DNA of 64,000 nt from an uncultured Desulfobulbus sp. (GCF_963665445.1 NZ_OY762276.1:4830601-4894600), one strand, 5' to 3'. Counted from the stretch's first letter, positions 18,848 through 27,914 are shown. Made by a program: numbers and translations. Notes: a model not told the origin generated them from the sequence alone.

Positions 18848-20632
18848 ATGCAAACGCAACCAGAAACAGCAGAACGCAACCAGGAGGTATCGCCGAAGGT
18901 ACCCGCTGATCAGACTGTGGCGACACATCTTCCGGCCATTCAGGAAAATCCGGTTACTCTCAATGATCTGGTTGACATCAGTTGTCGGAAATTTCGTACC
19001 TTTCCGGCGATCGGCATGGCGCTGGAGGAGCCGCTGACCTACAAGGGGTTTCATGAGCGTATCCTTGCCCTGGCCGCCTATTTGCGCCAGCTCGGTGTCA
19101 AGGCCGGTGACCGGGTGGCCTTGTTGGGCGAAAATTCGCATAACTGGGGGATGGTCTACCTGGCGGTTGTCCGTCTTGGGGCAGCCACTGTGCCTATTTT
19201 TCCCGATTTGCCCGATGCCGATGTCCACCACATCCTTGGTGAGATGCAGTGCGACTTCATCTTCCTCACCCAGCGGCAGATGGAGAAGATCTACGATTTC
19301 AAGCAGCAACTCAAGCATGTGGTCACCCTGGACGACTATCGCGATGATACCGGGCTGATTTCGGTGGTGACCTTTACCGATTTTCTTGCCGCAGCCCTGG
19401 CAGAGTACGGTGATCAGGCCCGCGATGAGCTCCTTGAGTTTCCGGCGGTGGATACCGACGATCTCGCCTCGATCCTCTTCACCTCCGGTACCTCCGGATT
19501 CTCCAAGGCGGTCATGCTCAGCCACGGCAATCTCTGCGCCAACGCCCAGTCTGCCAGCGGCATCATTCACCGCGTCCCGCCCGGTTGGGTTTTTCTCTCG
19601 GTGTTGCCGATCTCCCATACCTATGAATTCACCGTCGGCTTTCTTCTGCCCCTGCTGAAAGGCTGTCGCATCGTCTACGCCGGGAAAACGCCGACGCCTG
19701 CCGTGCTGCAGCGGATCTGTTCCAAAGAACAGCCCCAGGTGATGTTGGTTGTGCCGCTGATCATCGAAAAAATCTTCAAGAAGCGGGTCGCTCCGGCCGT
19801 GGAAAAGAGCAGGATGCTCAGCTTCTTCTGCCGTTTCAGCCTAAGCCGCAAGATGATCTACCGTAAAATCGGTGCAAAGCTCGCCGCCTTTTTCGGCAAC
19901 CGCCTGGAAATCATGGGCATTGGTGGCGCAGCCCTCAATCCGGAGGTGGAGGGATTTCTCCGTGATGCCGGTTTTCCCTTTATCGTCGGCTACGGTCTGA
20001 CCGAGGCATCGCCGCTGCTGGCCGGCGGCCCCTACGGTGATTCGACCATCCGTCCGGGCTCCACCGGCAAGCCGGTCCCCAACGTCAAGATACGCATTGT
20101 CGATCCCCTGCCGGAGACGGGAGTGGGTGAGGTCTGGGCTCAGGGGAAAAATATCATGCGGGGCTATCTCAACGACCCCGAGGCGACCCGTGAAGCGCTC
20201 ACCGAGGACGGATGGCTGCGTACCGGCGACCTAGGTCTGATCGACAGTTTTGGCAATCTGCACATCAAGGGGCGCTCGAAATCGGTGATCGTGCTTTCCA
20301 ATGGGGAAAATGTCTACCCCGAGGCCATCGAGCACAAGATCAATGCCTATCCCTTTGTGGTCGAATCACTGGTCGTGGAGAATCGCGGCATGCTTGAGGC
20401 CTGGGTCTATCCCGACTACGAATTCATCGACAGCAAGACCGCCGGGCAGAATCGAAGCCAGCGGCACCAGTTCATTGCCGGGCTGCTCGAGGATGTGCGA
20501 ACCACGGTCAACGAACAGGTTTCGGCCTCATCGCGGCTCTCCCGCATTCTCGAGCGGCGCGAGCCCTTTGTCAAAACCGCCACCCACAAGATCAAGCGCT
20601 ATCTCTACTCAGCTGATACCATTCACGTGTAG
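18848..20632 (+). CDS. AMP-forming long-chain acyl-CoA synthetase
   Basis: This 594-residue member of the ANL superfamily activates a fatty acid via acyl-AMP to the CoA thioester. The P-loop motif LFTSGTSGFSKAVMLSH (about residue 216), GYGLTEASP (about 383) and GWLRTGDLG (about 455) are all present. The C-terminal domain contains IKGRSKSVIVLSNGENVYPE, and a catalytic lysine is expected in KTATHKIKRYLY near the end. It resembles FadD/Faa1-type enzymes. The ATG at 18848 follows ggaggag. A GTG-type start at 18794 would add 18 residues. A FadL-like porin lies 45 bases downstream, so fatty-acid import and activation are probably coupled. Confidence 0.9.
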   Translation: MQTQPETAERNQEVSPKVPADQTVATHLPAIQENPVTLNDLVDISCRKFRTFPAIGMALEEPLTYKGFHERILALAAYLRQLGVKAGDRVALLGENSHNWGMVYLAVVRLGAATVPIFPDLPDADVHHILGEMQCDFIFLTQRQMEKIYDFKQQLKHVVTLDDYRDDTGLISVVTFTDFLAAALAEYGDQARDELLEFPAVDTDDLASILFTSGTSGFSKAVMLSHGNLCANAQSASGIIHRVPPGWVFLSVLPISHTYEFTVGFLLPLLKGCRIVYAGKTPTPAVLQRICSKEQPQVMLVVPLIIEKIFKKRVAPAVEKSRMLSFFCRFSLSRKMIYRKIGAKLAAFFGNRLEIMGIGGAALNPEVEGFLRDAGFPFIVGYGLTEASPLLAGGPYGDSTIRPGSTGKPVPNVKIRIVDPLPETGVGEVWAQGKNIMRGYLNDPEATREALTEDGWLRTGDLGLIDSFGNLHIKGRSKSVIVLSNGENVYPEAIEHKINAYPFVVESLVVENRGMLEAWVYPDYEFIDSKTAGQNRSQRHQFIAGLLEDVRTTVNEQVSASSRLSRILERREPFVKTATHKIKRYLYSADTIHV

Positions 20633-20677
20633 GCGGCACCTGCACGTTCAACTGCAACACCAACAAAGGGGGGAATC

Positions 20678-21919
20678 ATGAACAGAAGTTTTGCTGTGGC
20701 GGGTGTCATCCTGCTGGCGGCCGCAAGTCAGGCCATGGCCTCGGGCTACCGCATCCCGGAGCAGTCGCTCAATTCGACGGCGAGAGCCGGCAGTTATGTG
20801 GCCTACACGCCGGGAGTCGATGCGACCTATTACAACCCGGCCAACGTGTCGTGGTTGGAGAACAGGTGGATGCTGGAGGCGGATGCTACCTGGATTCATC
20901 TCAGTTCCATTGATTACACGGGTGATGCAAGAACCGACATGTTTACCAGTGACTACAACGGAAGCTCCGAATCCGAGGACTTTCTTTTGCCGACTTTTTT
21001 TGTCGTCTCTCCGGACTACAACAGTTTCCGCTTCGGCTTTTCCGTCACAGCGCCCGGCGGGCTGTCCAAACGGTGGCAAGATCCTTTTCCCCAATCCACC
21101 GCTGAAGAATTCACCCTGAAGGTCTTTGAGCTCAATCCCACGGTCTCCTACCGGTTTTGCGATCGTTTTTCCGTGGCTGCCGGTGTGCGCGGCGTGTATA
21201 CCGATGGAAAAGTCAAAAGTGATTATCGGGGATTGGGATTGGCCGTTCGCGATCTGGAAGGTGATTCCTGGGATGTCGGGTATAACCTGGCCGCCACCAT
21301 CAAGCCGGTTGAGGCGATGAACATCGCGGTCACCTATCGTTCCAAGGTCGATTTGACCGTGGAAGGCGATGCGACTTTGAGCAACGCGCTCTATGGCGCT
21401 ACCCCGTACAGGGGGGACGCCGAGGTGGAGATTCCCCTGCCCGCCGTGCTGGCGGTGGCGGTCTCCTATACCTTTTGGGACCAGTTGACGGTTGAGTTGG
21501 AATATGATCGGACCTATTGGTCTGACTATAAAAATTTGGACTTCAACTATGGGGTGGATCTTACGACCACCCTTGGGCTGTCCGGCTATGATCTCGCCAT
21601 TCCCAAAAAATGGAAAGACACCGACGCCTGGCGTATCAGCCTCACCTATGACATGAAAAACAATTTTATACTCATGGCCGGTTTTGCCATCGATGAGAAT
21701 CCGGTCCCATCGGACACCCTCGGCTTTGAGTTGCCGGATTCCGATGCGCTGCTCTATTCGTTGGGTGTGCGCTATACAATCAATGAAGATATGGAGATGG
21801 GGGTTGCCTATCTCTACGATGACAAGGAGAGCCGTACGGTCACCAACAGCACGGTCCAAGGCACCTTCAAGGATGCCTCCGCCCACCTGGTGACCCTTGG
21901 CTTTACTTGGAAGTTTTAA
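20678..21919 (+). CDS. FadL/OmpP1/TodX-family outer-membrane transporter
   Basis: This 413-residue outer-membrane barrel has a signal peptide (MNRSFAVAGVILLAAASQAMA) and the FadL N-terminal signature SGYRIPEQSLNSTARAGSYV, then AYTPGVDATYYNPANVSWL. Alternating strands follow, and the protein ends in TLGFTWKF, with Phe last. FadL proteins take up long-chain fatty acids or other hydrophobic molecules by lateral diffusion. The adjacent acyl-CoA synthetase supports fatty acids as cargo. The ATG follows aaagggggg. Downstream is the 388-base repeat region and then the IS66-family element; no clear terminator follows directly. Confidence 0.92.
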   Translation: MNRSFAVAGVILLAAASQAMASGYRIPEQSLNSTARAGSYVAYTPGVDATYYNPANVSWLENRWMLEADATWIHLSSIDYTGDARTDMFTSDYNGSSESEDFLLPTFFVVSPDYNSFRFGFSVTAPGGLSKRWQDPFPQSTAEEFTLKVFELNPTVSYRFCDRFSVAAGVRGVYTDGKVKSDYRGLGLAVRDLEGDSWDVGYNLAATIKPVEAMNIAVTYRSKVDLTVEGDATLSNALYGATPYRGDAEVEIPLPAVLAVAVSYTFWDQLTVELEYDRTYWSDYKNLDFNYGVDLTTTLGLSGYDLAIPKKWKDTDAWRISLTYDMKNNFILMAGFAIDENPVPSDTLGFELPDSDALLYSLGVRYTINEDMEMGVAYLYDDKESRTVTNSTVQGTFKDASAHLVTLGFTWKF

Positions 21920-22024
21920 GCGCCCCGTTCATTACAGGGCATCTTGAATCATTGTTTTTTTCTGCCAATCTCGGCATTATGCTTAAAATTTTAAGATTAC
22001 CACCAAGGTTCAGCTTGAAAAGAC

Positions 22025-22123
22025 GAGATCTCTCCCGTTGGTCGAGATGACATCCGGGTTGGTTGACACGTCCCCGAAAGAGCGGTTAGATCGATGTCAT
22101 TCCGAACGAAGGTAAGGAATCTC
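22025..22123. repeat. REP-like inverted motif pair
   Basis: The right arm at 22095-22123 contains GTCATTCCGAACGAAGGTAA then GGAATCTC. It resembles the GTCATTCCGAGCGAAG...GGAATCTC intergenic motif that I recall from many bacteria. The left arm at 22025-22052 (starting GAGATC) is a degenerate copy in opposite orientation, so the pair could fold into a long imperfect hairpin. Confidence 0.5.
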
Positions 22124-22191
22124 AGAACGTCATCCTGCAGCTGAAGTTCAGTGGTGCCCAGATAAAATTTTTCGTATGCCTTGGCCTTGAT

Positions 22192-22292
22192 TGTCGTTCT
22201 CGTAAAAAGGTTCGAGAACGACGTTTTGATCTTCGTAACTTACTGATTTTACGATGCTTGACATTTATGTTTTTGACTTTTTACGAAGCCAT
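22192..22292. repeat. Interspersed two-hairpin repeat, copy B
   Basis: This is the same ungapped 101-base unit as 13201-13301 (about 73 of 101 identical). The first stem is GTCGTTCTCG with CGAGAACGAC. A second possible stem joins CTTCGTAA with TTACGAAG at the far end. The IS66-family element is inserted 15 bases beyond its right edge. Confidence 0.75.
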
Positions 22293-22299
22293 TTTGATT

Positions 22300-22320
22300 G
22301 AAAAATCGTAACTATTCAGC
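22300..22320. repeat. IS66-family left end: target duplication and inverted repeat
   Basis: The 8-bp duplication GAAAAATC (22300-22307) is followed by the 13-base terminal inverted repeat GTAACTATTCAGC (22308-22320). The transposase stop codon lies inside this repeat. Confidence 0.95.
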
Positions 22321-24020
22321 GCAAACCGAAACCACAAGCGTACTCATAAAATCGGGCCATCTGCCCTGGAAGAGTAAGCGCAGTGCTTTGGACGCAGTAA
22401 TGCCTTGTTTTCTACAGGTCGTGATGTAGCTACGGATACGGCAGAAAGTCTCTGCACCTTCCATTGAACGGAAGCACCCTGACACCTTCTGCTGCACCTT
22501 GATCATCCGCAGGTCATTTTCTGCCTGGTTATTGGTGAAAGGCACCAGCGGATCGTCCAAGAACCGAAGAACGTCGTTTTCAAAGCTCTGTAATCGCTCC
22601 AGCAGGTTTCTGGATTTCGATTTGGCTATTCGTCCCCGTTTTCCGTTGTTGAGCTTAGGGGCCGGTGCCGGGCATTCCAGTTCGGCTTGTTGCAAGAGTT
22701 CTCGATATCGCACCCTGTACTGCTCTGCCGTGGCGGAATCGAGACATCCGCCAGCGCCATGGACCATCTCATTGGCCTCCTTGAGCAGCAGGCTGAGCTG
22801 CTGGGCCCATTGTTGACCATCTTGCTCCCAGGCCCGTTCCAGTTCACGCAAATGGTGCGCATTGCACAAGGCATGAACCCGGCCGTAATGGAAATAGGGT
22901 TTCCAATGATCGTGGCAGAGTATCCCGTGGAAACCTGGGAGGATACCGATGGACTCTATTGCCTCACCGCCCCGTTTTGCATGGGGAGCGAAATGGCTTA
23001 ACCCAAGACTGGAAACATTATGCAGCCAGCATCGTTTGCCACCGATGTTGATCCCTGTCTCGTCGACATGAAGCAAGTCCTCTTGTTGCAACGCCTTTTG
23101 CACCCACTGCTCGAAGAAGGCCAGACGATCAAAGGCGTCACGGTTGAAATTGACAATGGAACCGCTACTGACCGGAATACCCATCTGCTCCAGGAAGTGG
23201 TCCTCGATCCGATTATATGGCACCATCTGGAACTGCGACATATACACAGCATTGACCTTCACGCCGATGCCATACTGTACCGGCCTGGTGATCCCTTCCG
23301 GAAACGGTGCGACATGACGTCTGCCCTGTTCATCCACCACGATCTCGGCACGCCATTCGGTCACCAGGGTGGTGATGTCCAGGTCAATGACCTGGCGTGC
23401 CTCGTGGCCGCTGCTGCGATAGCGCCCAGGGGGAAGCAGGCTGCGATCGATAACAATCTCCTTGATGATATCGGGATCACTGACAGGTCTCAGTGTCGTT
23501 CCAGCATGACCAGGCTGACCGCCGGGTTTGCGACCACTCGCAGAACGAGGTTTTTTAGTGCGGAAAGGATCGGTCGACGGCGGCTTGCTACTGTTTTTGC
23601 TATTGAGACCAAGGCGATTCAACAACAATGAAACCAAGAGCAACAGAACTTCCAGGCTGCTTTTCAGCGCCGGTGAAAGATCCTGCTCAGCGGCTATCAA
23701 GCTGGTAACCCGCTGGATTGTCTCTTCTACATTGATGTTATCGATTGTCACTCCAACCCCCGTGTTTGTGTCTTGCCGACACTATACCACGGGTTTTAAA
23801 ATCGAAATTTTAGTCCCAAAACTGCCCCTGGGACGGTTTGTAATTTTTTCTGCGATCCGCCTGCCGCGTGCCCTCGATCAACATGCACCAAAAGGCCGTA
23901 GCGGTGCTTCAATGGGGGGAATTGGGCAGTTTGCCAATCGCACTGGAAAATACAAAATTTAACCGAAAACCATGTCAAGCACTTTTTTAACAAATTCAGC
24001 ATGGTGAGCTGAATAGTTAC
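22308..24020 (-). mobile_element. Complete IS66-family insertion sequence (single-ORF, ISBst12-like)
   Basis: This 1713-bp element is bounded by perfect 13-bp terminal inverted repeats (22308-22320 and 24008-24020). It is flanked on both sides by the identical 8-bp duplication GAAAAATC, the size expected for IS66-family insertions. It encodes one intact transposase and no accessory tnpA/tnpB, as in the ISBst12 group. About 256 non-coding bases separate the transposase start from the right inverted repeat. The intact ends and duplication point to a recent, possibly active insertion. Confidence 0.95.
22312..23751 (-). CDS. IS66-family transposase
   Basis: This 479-residue DDE transposase has the IS66 N-terminal leucine-rich helix (SSLEVLLLLVSLLLNRLGLN) and the conserved SKNSSKPPSTDPF, KPGGQPGH and central zinc-related region. 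The catalytic acids sit in LLHVDETGIN, ILCHDHWKPY and NNQAENDLR. The frame is intact and full length. Its stop codon (TAG) overlaps the left terminal inverted repeat. The gene probably encodes an active enzyme. It is the only ORF of the element and reads opposite to the fadL-like gene. Confidence 0.96.
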   Translation of the reverse strand: MTIDNINVEETIQRVTSLIAAEQDLSPALKSSLEVLLLLVSLLLNRLGLNSKNSSKPPSTDPFRTKKPRSASGRKPGGQPGHAGTTLRPVSDPDIIKEIVIDRSLLPPGRYRSSGHEARQVIDLDITTLVTEWRAEIVVDEQGRRHVAPFPEGITRPVQYGIGVKVNAVYMSQFQMVPYNRIEDHFLEQMGIPVSSGSIVNFNRDAFDRLAFFEQWVQKALQQEDLLHVDETGINIGGKRCWLHNVSSLGLSHFAPHAKRGGEAIESIGILPGFHGILCHDHWKPYFHYGRVHALCNAHHLRELERAWEQDGQQWAQQLSLLLKEANEMVHGAGGCLDSATAEQYRVRYRELLQQAELECPAPAPKLNNGKRGRIAKSKSRNLLERLQSFENDVLRFLDDPLVPFTNNQAENDLRMIKVQQKVSGCFRSMEGAETFCRIRSYITTCRKQGITASKALRLLFQGRWPDFMSTLVVSVCAE

Positions 24021-24028
24021 GAAAAATC
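24008..24028. repeat. IS66-family right end: inverted repeat and target duplication
   Basis: GCTGAATAGTTAC (24008-24020) is the exact reverse complement of the left end. GAAAAATC (24021-24028) repeats the left flank. Confidence 0.95.
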
Positions 24029-24060
24029 AAATTATTCGAGACACCCTGCAGACAATAGAA

Positions 24061-24088
24061 AAGCCCGGCATTTGCCGGGCTTTTTTTT
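24061..24088 (+). terminator. Rho-independent terminator
   Basis: AAGCCCGGC (24061-24069) pairs with GCCGGGCTT (24074-24082) and is followed by a run of T to 24088. The T-run favours plus-strand use, possibly for the fadL-side transcript before the IS inserted. A short A-run on the left could also stop the M50 gene on the minus strand, whose stop codon touches the T-run. Confidence 0.85.
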
Positions 24089-24719
24089 ATCCCAGAAGTA
24101 GGGAGTTGGAAAATTGAATAATGGGCATGATAACTTGGCTGATGATGCCGGTATAGAAAAGGGCAAGGAGAATAAAAAAACCGTAGGGTTCGAGTTTGGC
24201 GAAGCTGCGGGCGTTTTGTGGCGACAGTAGGCCCATGAGTACCTTGGATCCGTCCAGCGGCGGAATGGGAATGCAGTTGAACACCGCGAGCATGATGTTG
24301 ATCCACACGCTGGCGACCAGCATGGAAACCAGCGGTTGGAGAAAGGTGTAGGGGAGGAAGGTAAAAAAGTTAACCACCGTATGAGCAAGAGCGGCACTGG
24401 CAACGGCCAGGAGCAGGTTGGAGACGGGGCCAGCCAAGGCGACCTTGAGCATATCCTGCTGCGGGTTACGAAAATATCTCGGGTTAACCGGGACTGGTTT
24501 GGCCCAGCCGATTTTCATGATGATAAAGGCCAGCACGCCGAGGGGATCCAGATGCTTGAGCGGATTGAGGGTCAGTCGGCCGGCGTTTTTGGCTGTCGGA
24601 TCGCCGAGGCGAAAAGCCACGTAACCGTGGGCCAGCTCATGGACGGTGAGGGCAAAGAGCAGTGGCGGCGCCTGAATGATCAGCTGCCGCATAAAGGCGT
24701 TAAAATCAAAATCCATCAC
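24087..24719 (-). CDS. Site-2-protease-type M50 membrane metalloprotease
   Basis: This 210-residue integral membrane protein has the zinc site HELAH at residues 27-31 in the first helix and the third ligand in NCIPIPPLDG, both typical of short M50 (YwhC/SpoIVFB-like) proteases without a PDZ domain. About five further hydrophobic helices follow. It would cleave substrates within the membrane. Targets are unknown. The start is MMDFDF at 24719 or 24716. It is followed by the hairpin at 24061-24088 and preceded by 102 bases to the nucleotidyltransferase fusion, with which it may be co-transcribed. Confidence 0.92.
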   Translation of the reverse strand: MMDFDFNAFMRQLIIQAPPLLFALTVHELAHGYVAFRLGDPTAKNAGRLTLNPLKHLDPLGVLAFIIMKIGWAKPVPVNPRYFRNPQQDMLKVALAGPVSNLLLAVASAALAHTVVNFFTFLPYTFLQPLVSMLVASVWINIMLAVFNCIPIPPLDGSKVLMGLLSPQNARSFAKLEPYGFFILLALFYTGIISQVIMPIIQFSNSLLLG

Positions 24720-24821
24720 GGGAAGTACCCTTTAAAAAGAAAAAATTCTCTGGTTGCGTTGCATTCTGAGCAACAACCATAAGTTCAATTGCGGGAATTG
24801 CGAGGAAAAAGGGATGCGGCC

Positions 24822-27515
24822 TCAGCGCATTGTTGTCCCCGACTCTGCCACAGGGTAGGTCGTGCGGACAAAGTCCAGGGCCTGCTGGTGGTCGCTGATG
24901 ATGCCATCGAGCTGACGCTCGATGAGGTGATTGAGAATGGTGCGAAAAAGAGGGCCAGGTCTGTAGCCCAGGGCCTTGAGCTCCTCGCCGGTGACCAGGG
25001 GCTTGACCTTGCGCAGTTGGGTCACGAACAGGGAGACCGACTGCTGCATGAACCGCTTGCGGGCAATGGTCATCAGGTAAAGCCAGCCCTCGGGCTCGAG
25101 GTCGATCAGCAGCCAGTAGATCTCGCTCGGTTTGAAATAGGGCCGTTTCATCATCTCCTGGGCGATTTTTTCGACATCGGTTTTCTGCTGAATCAGTTTT
25201 TTGCGCTGTTTGGGCGGCAGGTCGAAGCGCTGGCAGAAGTTGACCAGTTCCTTGGTGCGCGATCGGCTGAGAATGGCCAGCAGATAGACCATCCAGGTCT
25301 CGACCGGATCGTCAAGGTAGAGCAGGCGAAACCAGGAGATGGCCTGGTTGGCCTGGGTCAGGTAGTGAATGAAACGGCGGTCGATTTTGAGATTGGGCCG
25401 CAGGTCGGGCCAGAGAAAGGGGAAGAGCTTGAACGCCGCCATACGGCGCAGGGCGGGCAGTGGGTCGTTCTCGGAGAGGATGAGCTTGAGTTCATGAAAA
25501 AAGCGCGGTTCCTCGAAGCGGTCAAAGAGGTTCATCTGCACCGTGTTCTTGATCAGTTTCTCGGTATGGCGGGTAATGGTGAAGTCAAGGCGGCCCTCAA
25601 AACGGATGGCACGGAAGATGCGGGTGGGATCCTCGACAAAGCTGAGATTGTGCAGAACCTGAATGCGCCGTTCCTTGAGATCGTTCTGGCAGTTGAAGTA
25701 GTCGACCAGGGCACCGAACCGGCCGGGGTTGAGATGAATGGCCATGGCGTTGATGGTGAAATCGCGGCGGTAGAGGTCCAGCTTGATCGAGCTGTTTTCC
25801 ACCGTGGGCTTGGCCGCCGGATGCTCGTAGTACTCGAGTCGGGCCGTGGCCACGTCGATTCGCGTCTGGTCGGGGAAGATCACCGTTGCCGTGCCGAACT
25901 TCTCGTGGGGGTGGACAATGCCGCGGTGTTTGTCGGCCAGGTACTTGGCAAAGCGAATGCCGTCGCCCTCGATGACGATATCGATATCGGTATTCTTGAC
26001 GTGGAGCAGCAGGTCGCGCACAAAGCCGCCGGCCACGTAGGCGCTGCAGCCCAAACCGGCTGCTGATTCACCGATCTCCCGCAGCAGGACGATGATCTCC
26101 CGCGGCAGGACCTGGGTGATGACGCCGCCGAGGTTGCGGGTCCGTTCCACCGAGGGCCGTTCATCGCCTCGGAGCAACTCGCCGGGAAGGTGGCCGGGAT
26201 CGTTGACGAGCAGGCCGATGAGATCGGTGCGGGTGATGACGCCGATGATCCTTTCCTCCCGCAGCACCGGAATCAACCGCTGGCGGTTTTCCACGATCAG
26301 TCGCTGCACATCGGACAGCGTGCCGCTCTCCTGGAGGCTGGCGATATCGGTGGTCATGTATTCGGCCACTGGCAGAGCACCCAGTTTGTGAAAGATCGCC
26401 TTTTCCACCACCATCCGTGAAATCATGCCCAGAAGTCCGGAGGGGGCGGGACCGTTTTCCTGGCCGCCGTTGCTTCGCACCACGGGCAAAACGGTGATGT
26501 TGTAGCGGGTCATGAGCCGGTTGGCCTGTTCGATACTCACCTCCGGAGTGACGGTGATGGCCGGGGAACTCATCATCTCGGCAGCCACCGCCTTGGGGCG
26601 GATATGGTCGTGGAGCAGCCCCACCAACCGTTCTTCGGCCTCGGCGATGGTCATCTCGCGGATGGTTGCGGAGGCGGCCGAGGCATGACCGCCGCCGCCG
26701 AACTCCCGGGCGACGGTCCCGACATTGACCTCGGGAATACGACTGCGGGCAATGAGGTAGGTCCGTTCACCCATGCTGGTCAGGGCAAAAAGGACATCGA
26801 TGTTTTCCATGACCATCAGCCGCTGGACCACCAGCGCAAAATCGTCGATATATTCCTCTTCGGTGAGAATACTGACCACCACATTCACCCCCCGGATCGA
26901 ATAGGAGTGCGCCTGCTGCTGGAGGCGGCCGATCAGGTTGATCTGCTCGACGGAAAGTTCGCGGGAGACGAACTGGGTGACGATGTCAAGGTTGGCGCCG
27001 TGGCCGAGCAGCCAGGCTGCGGCCGTCAGATCTTCCGGGCGCGTGGAGGAATGGAGAAAACTGCCGGTGTCCTCGTAAATGCCGAGAGCCATCAGGGTCG
27101 CTTCGTCCGGGCTGGGTGTGATATTCCGCTCCTGAAACAGCTGCACAAAAAGGGTGGTGGTGGAGCCGAAGGGGCGAATCACCTCGAGCTCGCCGTGGAG
27201 GTCCTCAGGCCCGTTGGGATGATGGTCGTAGAGGTGGATTGCGAGATGCGGATTGTTGAGGCACCCGGCCAGCTCGCCGAGGCGGTCCGCCTGGCGGGTG
27301 TCGACCACGATCAGCCGTCTGATGCGGGACGGGTCAATATGTTTGATTTTTTTGAACTCGTAGATATTGCGGAATTCCTGGGCCAGGTAGTTGCGGACGC
27401 TTTTTTCCTGGGATCCGGGAAAGACCAGCTCCGCTTGCGGATAGAGCCGTTTGGCGGCAATCATGGAGGCGAGACTGTCGAAATCTGCGCCAATGTGTGT
27501 GGTGATGACGTCCAT
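24822..27515 (-). CDS. DHH-CBS-tRNA nucleotidyltransferase/poly(A) polymerase fusion
   Basis: This 897-residue fusion has an N-terminal DHH phosphoesterase domain (about 1-300) with HIGADFDSL, LYDHHPNG and FGGGGHASAAS (DHHA1). A CBS pair (about 315-440) follows. The C-terminal class II nucleotidyltransferase (about 480-890) has AGGFVRDLLL, DIDIVIEGDG, RRDFTINAMA and DPTRIFRAIRFEGR. Similar fusions occur in Desulfobacterota and Aquificota, where the enzyme adds A or CCA to tRNA ends; the DHH part may process 3' ends or nanoRNA (inference). It starts ATG at 27515, with a promoter region shared with the divergent tRNA-Gly side. Confidence 0.9.
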   Translation of the reverse strand: MDVITTHIGADFDSLASMIAAKRLYPQAELVFPGSQEKSVRNYLAQEFRNIYEFKKIKHIDPSRIRRLIVVDTRQADRLGELAGCLNNPHLAIHLYDHHPNGPEDLHGELEVIRPFGSTTTLFVQLFQERNITPSPDEATLMALGIYEDTGSFLHSSTRPEDLTAAAWLLGHGANLDIVTQFVSRELSVEQINLIGRLQQQAHSYSIRGVNVVVSILTEEEYIDDFALVVQRLMVMENIDVLFALTSMGERTYLIARSRIPEVNVGTVAREFGGGGHASAASATIREMTIAEAEERLVGLLHDHIRPKAVAAEMMSSPAITVTPEVSIEQANRLMTRYNITVLPVVRSNGGQENGPAPSGLLGMISRMVVEKAIFHKLGALPVAEYMTTDIASLQESGTLSDVQRLIVENRQRLIPVLREERIIGVITRTDLIGLLVNDPGHLPGELLRGDERPSVERTRNLGGVITQVLPREIIVLLREIGESAAGLGCSAYVAGGFVRDLLLHVKNTDIDIVIEGDGIRFAKYLADKHRGIVHPHEKFGTATVIFPDQTRIDVATARLEYYEHPAAKPTVENSSIKLDLYRRDFTINAMAIHLNPGRFGALVDYFNCQNDLKERRIQVLHNLSFVEDPTRIFRAIRFEGRLDFTITRHTEKLIKNTVQMNLFDRFEEPRFFHELKLILSENDPLPALRRMAAFKLFPFLWPDLRPNLKIDRRFIHYLTQANQAISWFRLLYLDDPVETWMVYLLAILSRSRTKELVNFCQRFDLPPKQRKKLIQQKTDVEKIAQEMMKRPYFKPSEIYWLLIDLEPEGWLYLMTIARKRFMQQSVSLFVTQLRKVKPLVTGEELKALGYRPGPLFRTILNHLIERQLDGIISDHQQALDFVRTTYPVAESGTTMR

Positions 27516-27680
27516 GGGTTCAATTATACACAGAAAAGATGGGGAGTTAAACCTGGAAAAAGGGGGTGGCGTGTTGAGATTGGCGATTCTCAGCCCATCG
27601 ACCGGAGAGGGAAATGGTCGCTCGCGGGACTGCCGGTGAGGGATGTCTGCGGAAATTGTTGAGCATCATTTTGTTGTTGC

Positions 27681-27709
27681 TTGACAATTATTGAATGATG
27701 CACTATTTT
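27681..27709 (+). promoter_or_regulatory. Sigma70 promoter for tRNA-Gly and rimP operon
   Basis: TTGACA (27681-27686), a 17-base spacer and TATTTT (27704-27709) stand 25 bases upstream of tRNA-Gly. It is the best promoter seen before rimP, so the tRNA and the rimP-nusA-infB operon may share it. Confidence 0.75.
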
Positions 27710-27734
27710 AATTAACTTCCTAGGGATCAGTAGA

Positions 27735-27810
27735 GCGGGTGTAGCTCAGTTGGCAGAGCACAAGCTTCCCAAGCTTGGGGTCGCGGGTTCGAACCCCGTT
27801 GCCCGCTCCA
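27735..27810 (+). tRNA. tRNA-Gly (anticodon CCC)
   Basis: This 76-base tRNA has a 7-bp acceptor stem with G-U/U-G at its lower end, a D arm, a 5-bp anticodon stem (CAAGC with GCTTG) and loop TTCCCAA, giving anticodon CCC. A TTCGAAC T-loop and encoded CCA are present. The discriminator U fits glycine. It reads GGG codons. The rimP operon follows, and a terminator-like hairpin lies between them. Confidence 0.96.
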
Positions 27811-27892
27811 TAGCGAAGTCGTACCGATTGCGTGCTGACTGATTCCTCTGGTTCCAGCGGGATCGATCACCGGACGTGCCGGTAACGTGAAA

Positions 27893-27914
27893 GTGGGCTC
27901 TGCCCGCTTTTTTT
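27893..27914 (+). terminator. Terminator or attenuator before rimP
   Basis: GTGGGC (27893-27898) pairs with GCCCGC (27902-27907) around TCT and is followed by seven T. It would end the tRNA transcript or act as an attenuator in the rimP-nusA leader. No separate promoter between it and rimP is obvious. Confidence 0.75.

Larger units (their letters stand above)
21920..22307. other. Gene-free stretch with repeats
   Basis: No gene is supported in these 388 bases. They hold an inverted pair of REP-like motifs (22025-22123), copy B of the 101-base repeat (22192-22292) and the IS target duplication (22300-22307). A weak GCCC/GGGC stem just after the fadL-like gene could be a poor terminator. Confidence 0.7.

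Noticed and set aside
24789..26066. Long plus-strand ORF (425 codons)
   Set aside because: It is fully antisense to the nucleotidyltransferase fusion, which has clear domains. High-GC codon bias opens the reverse frame.
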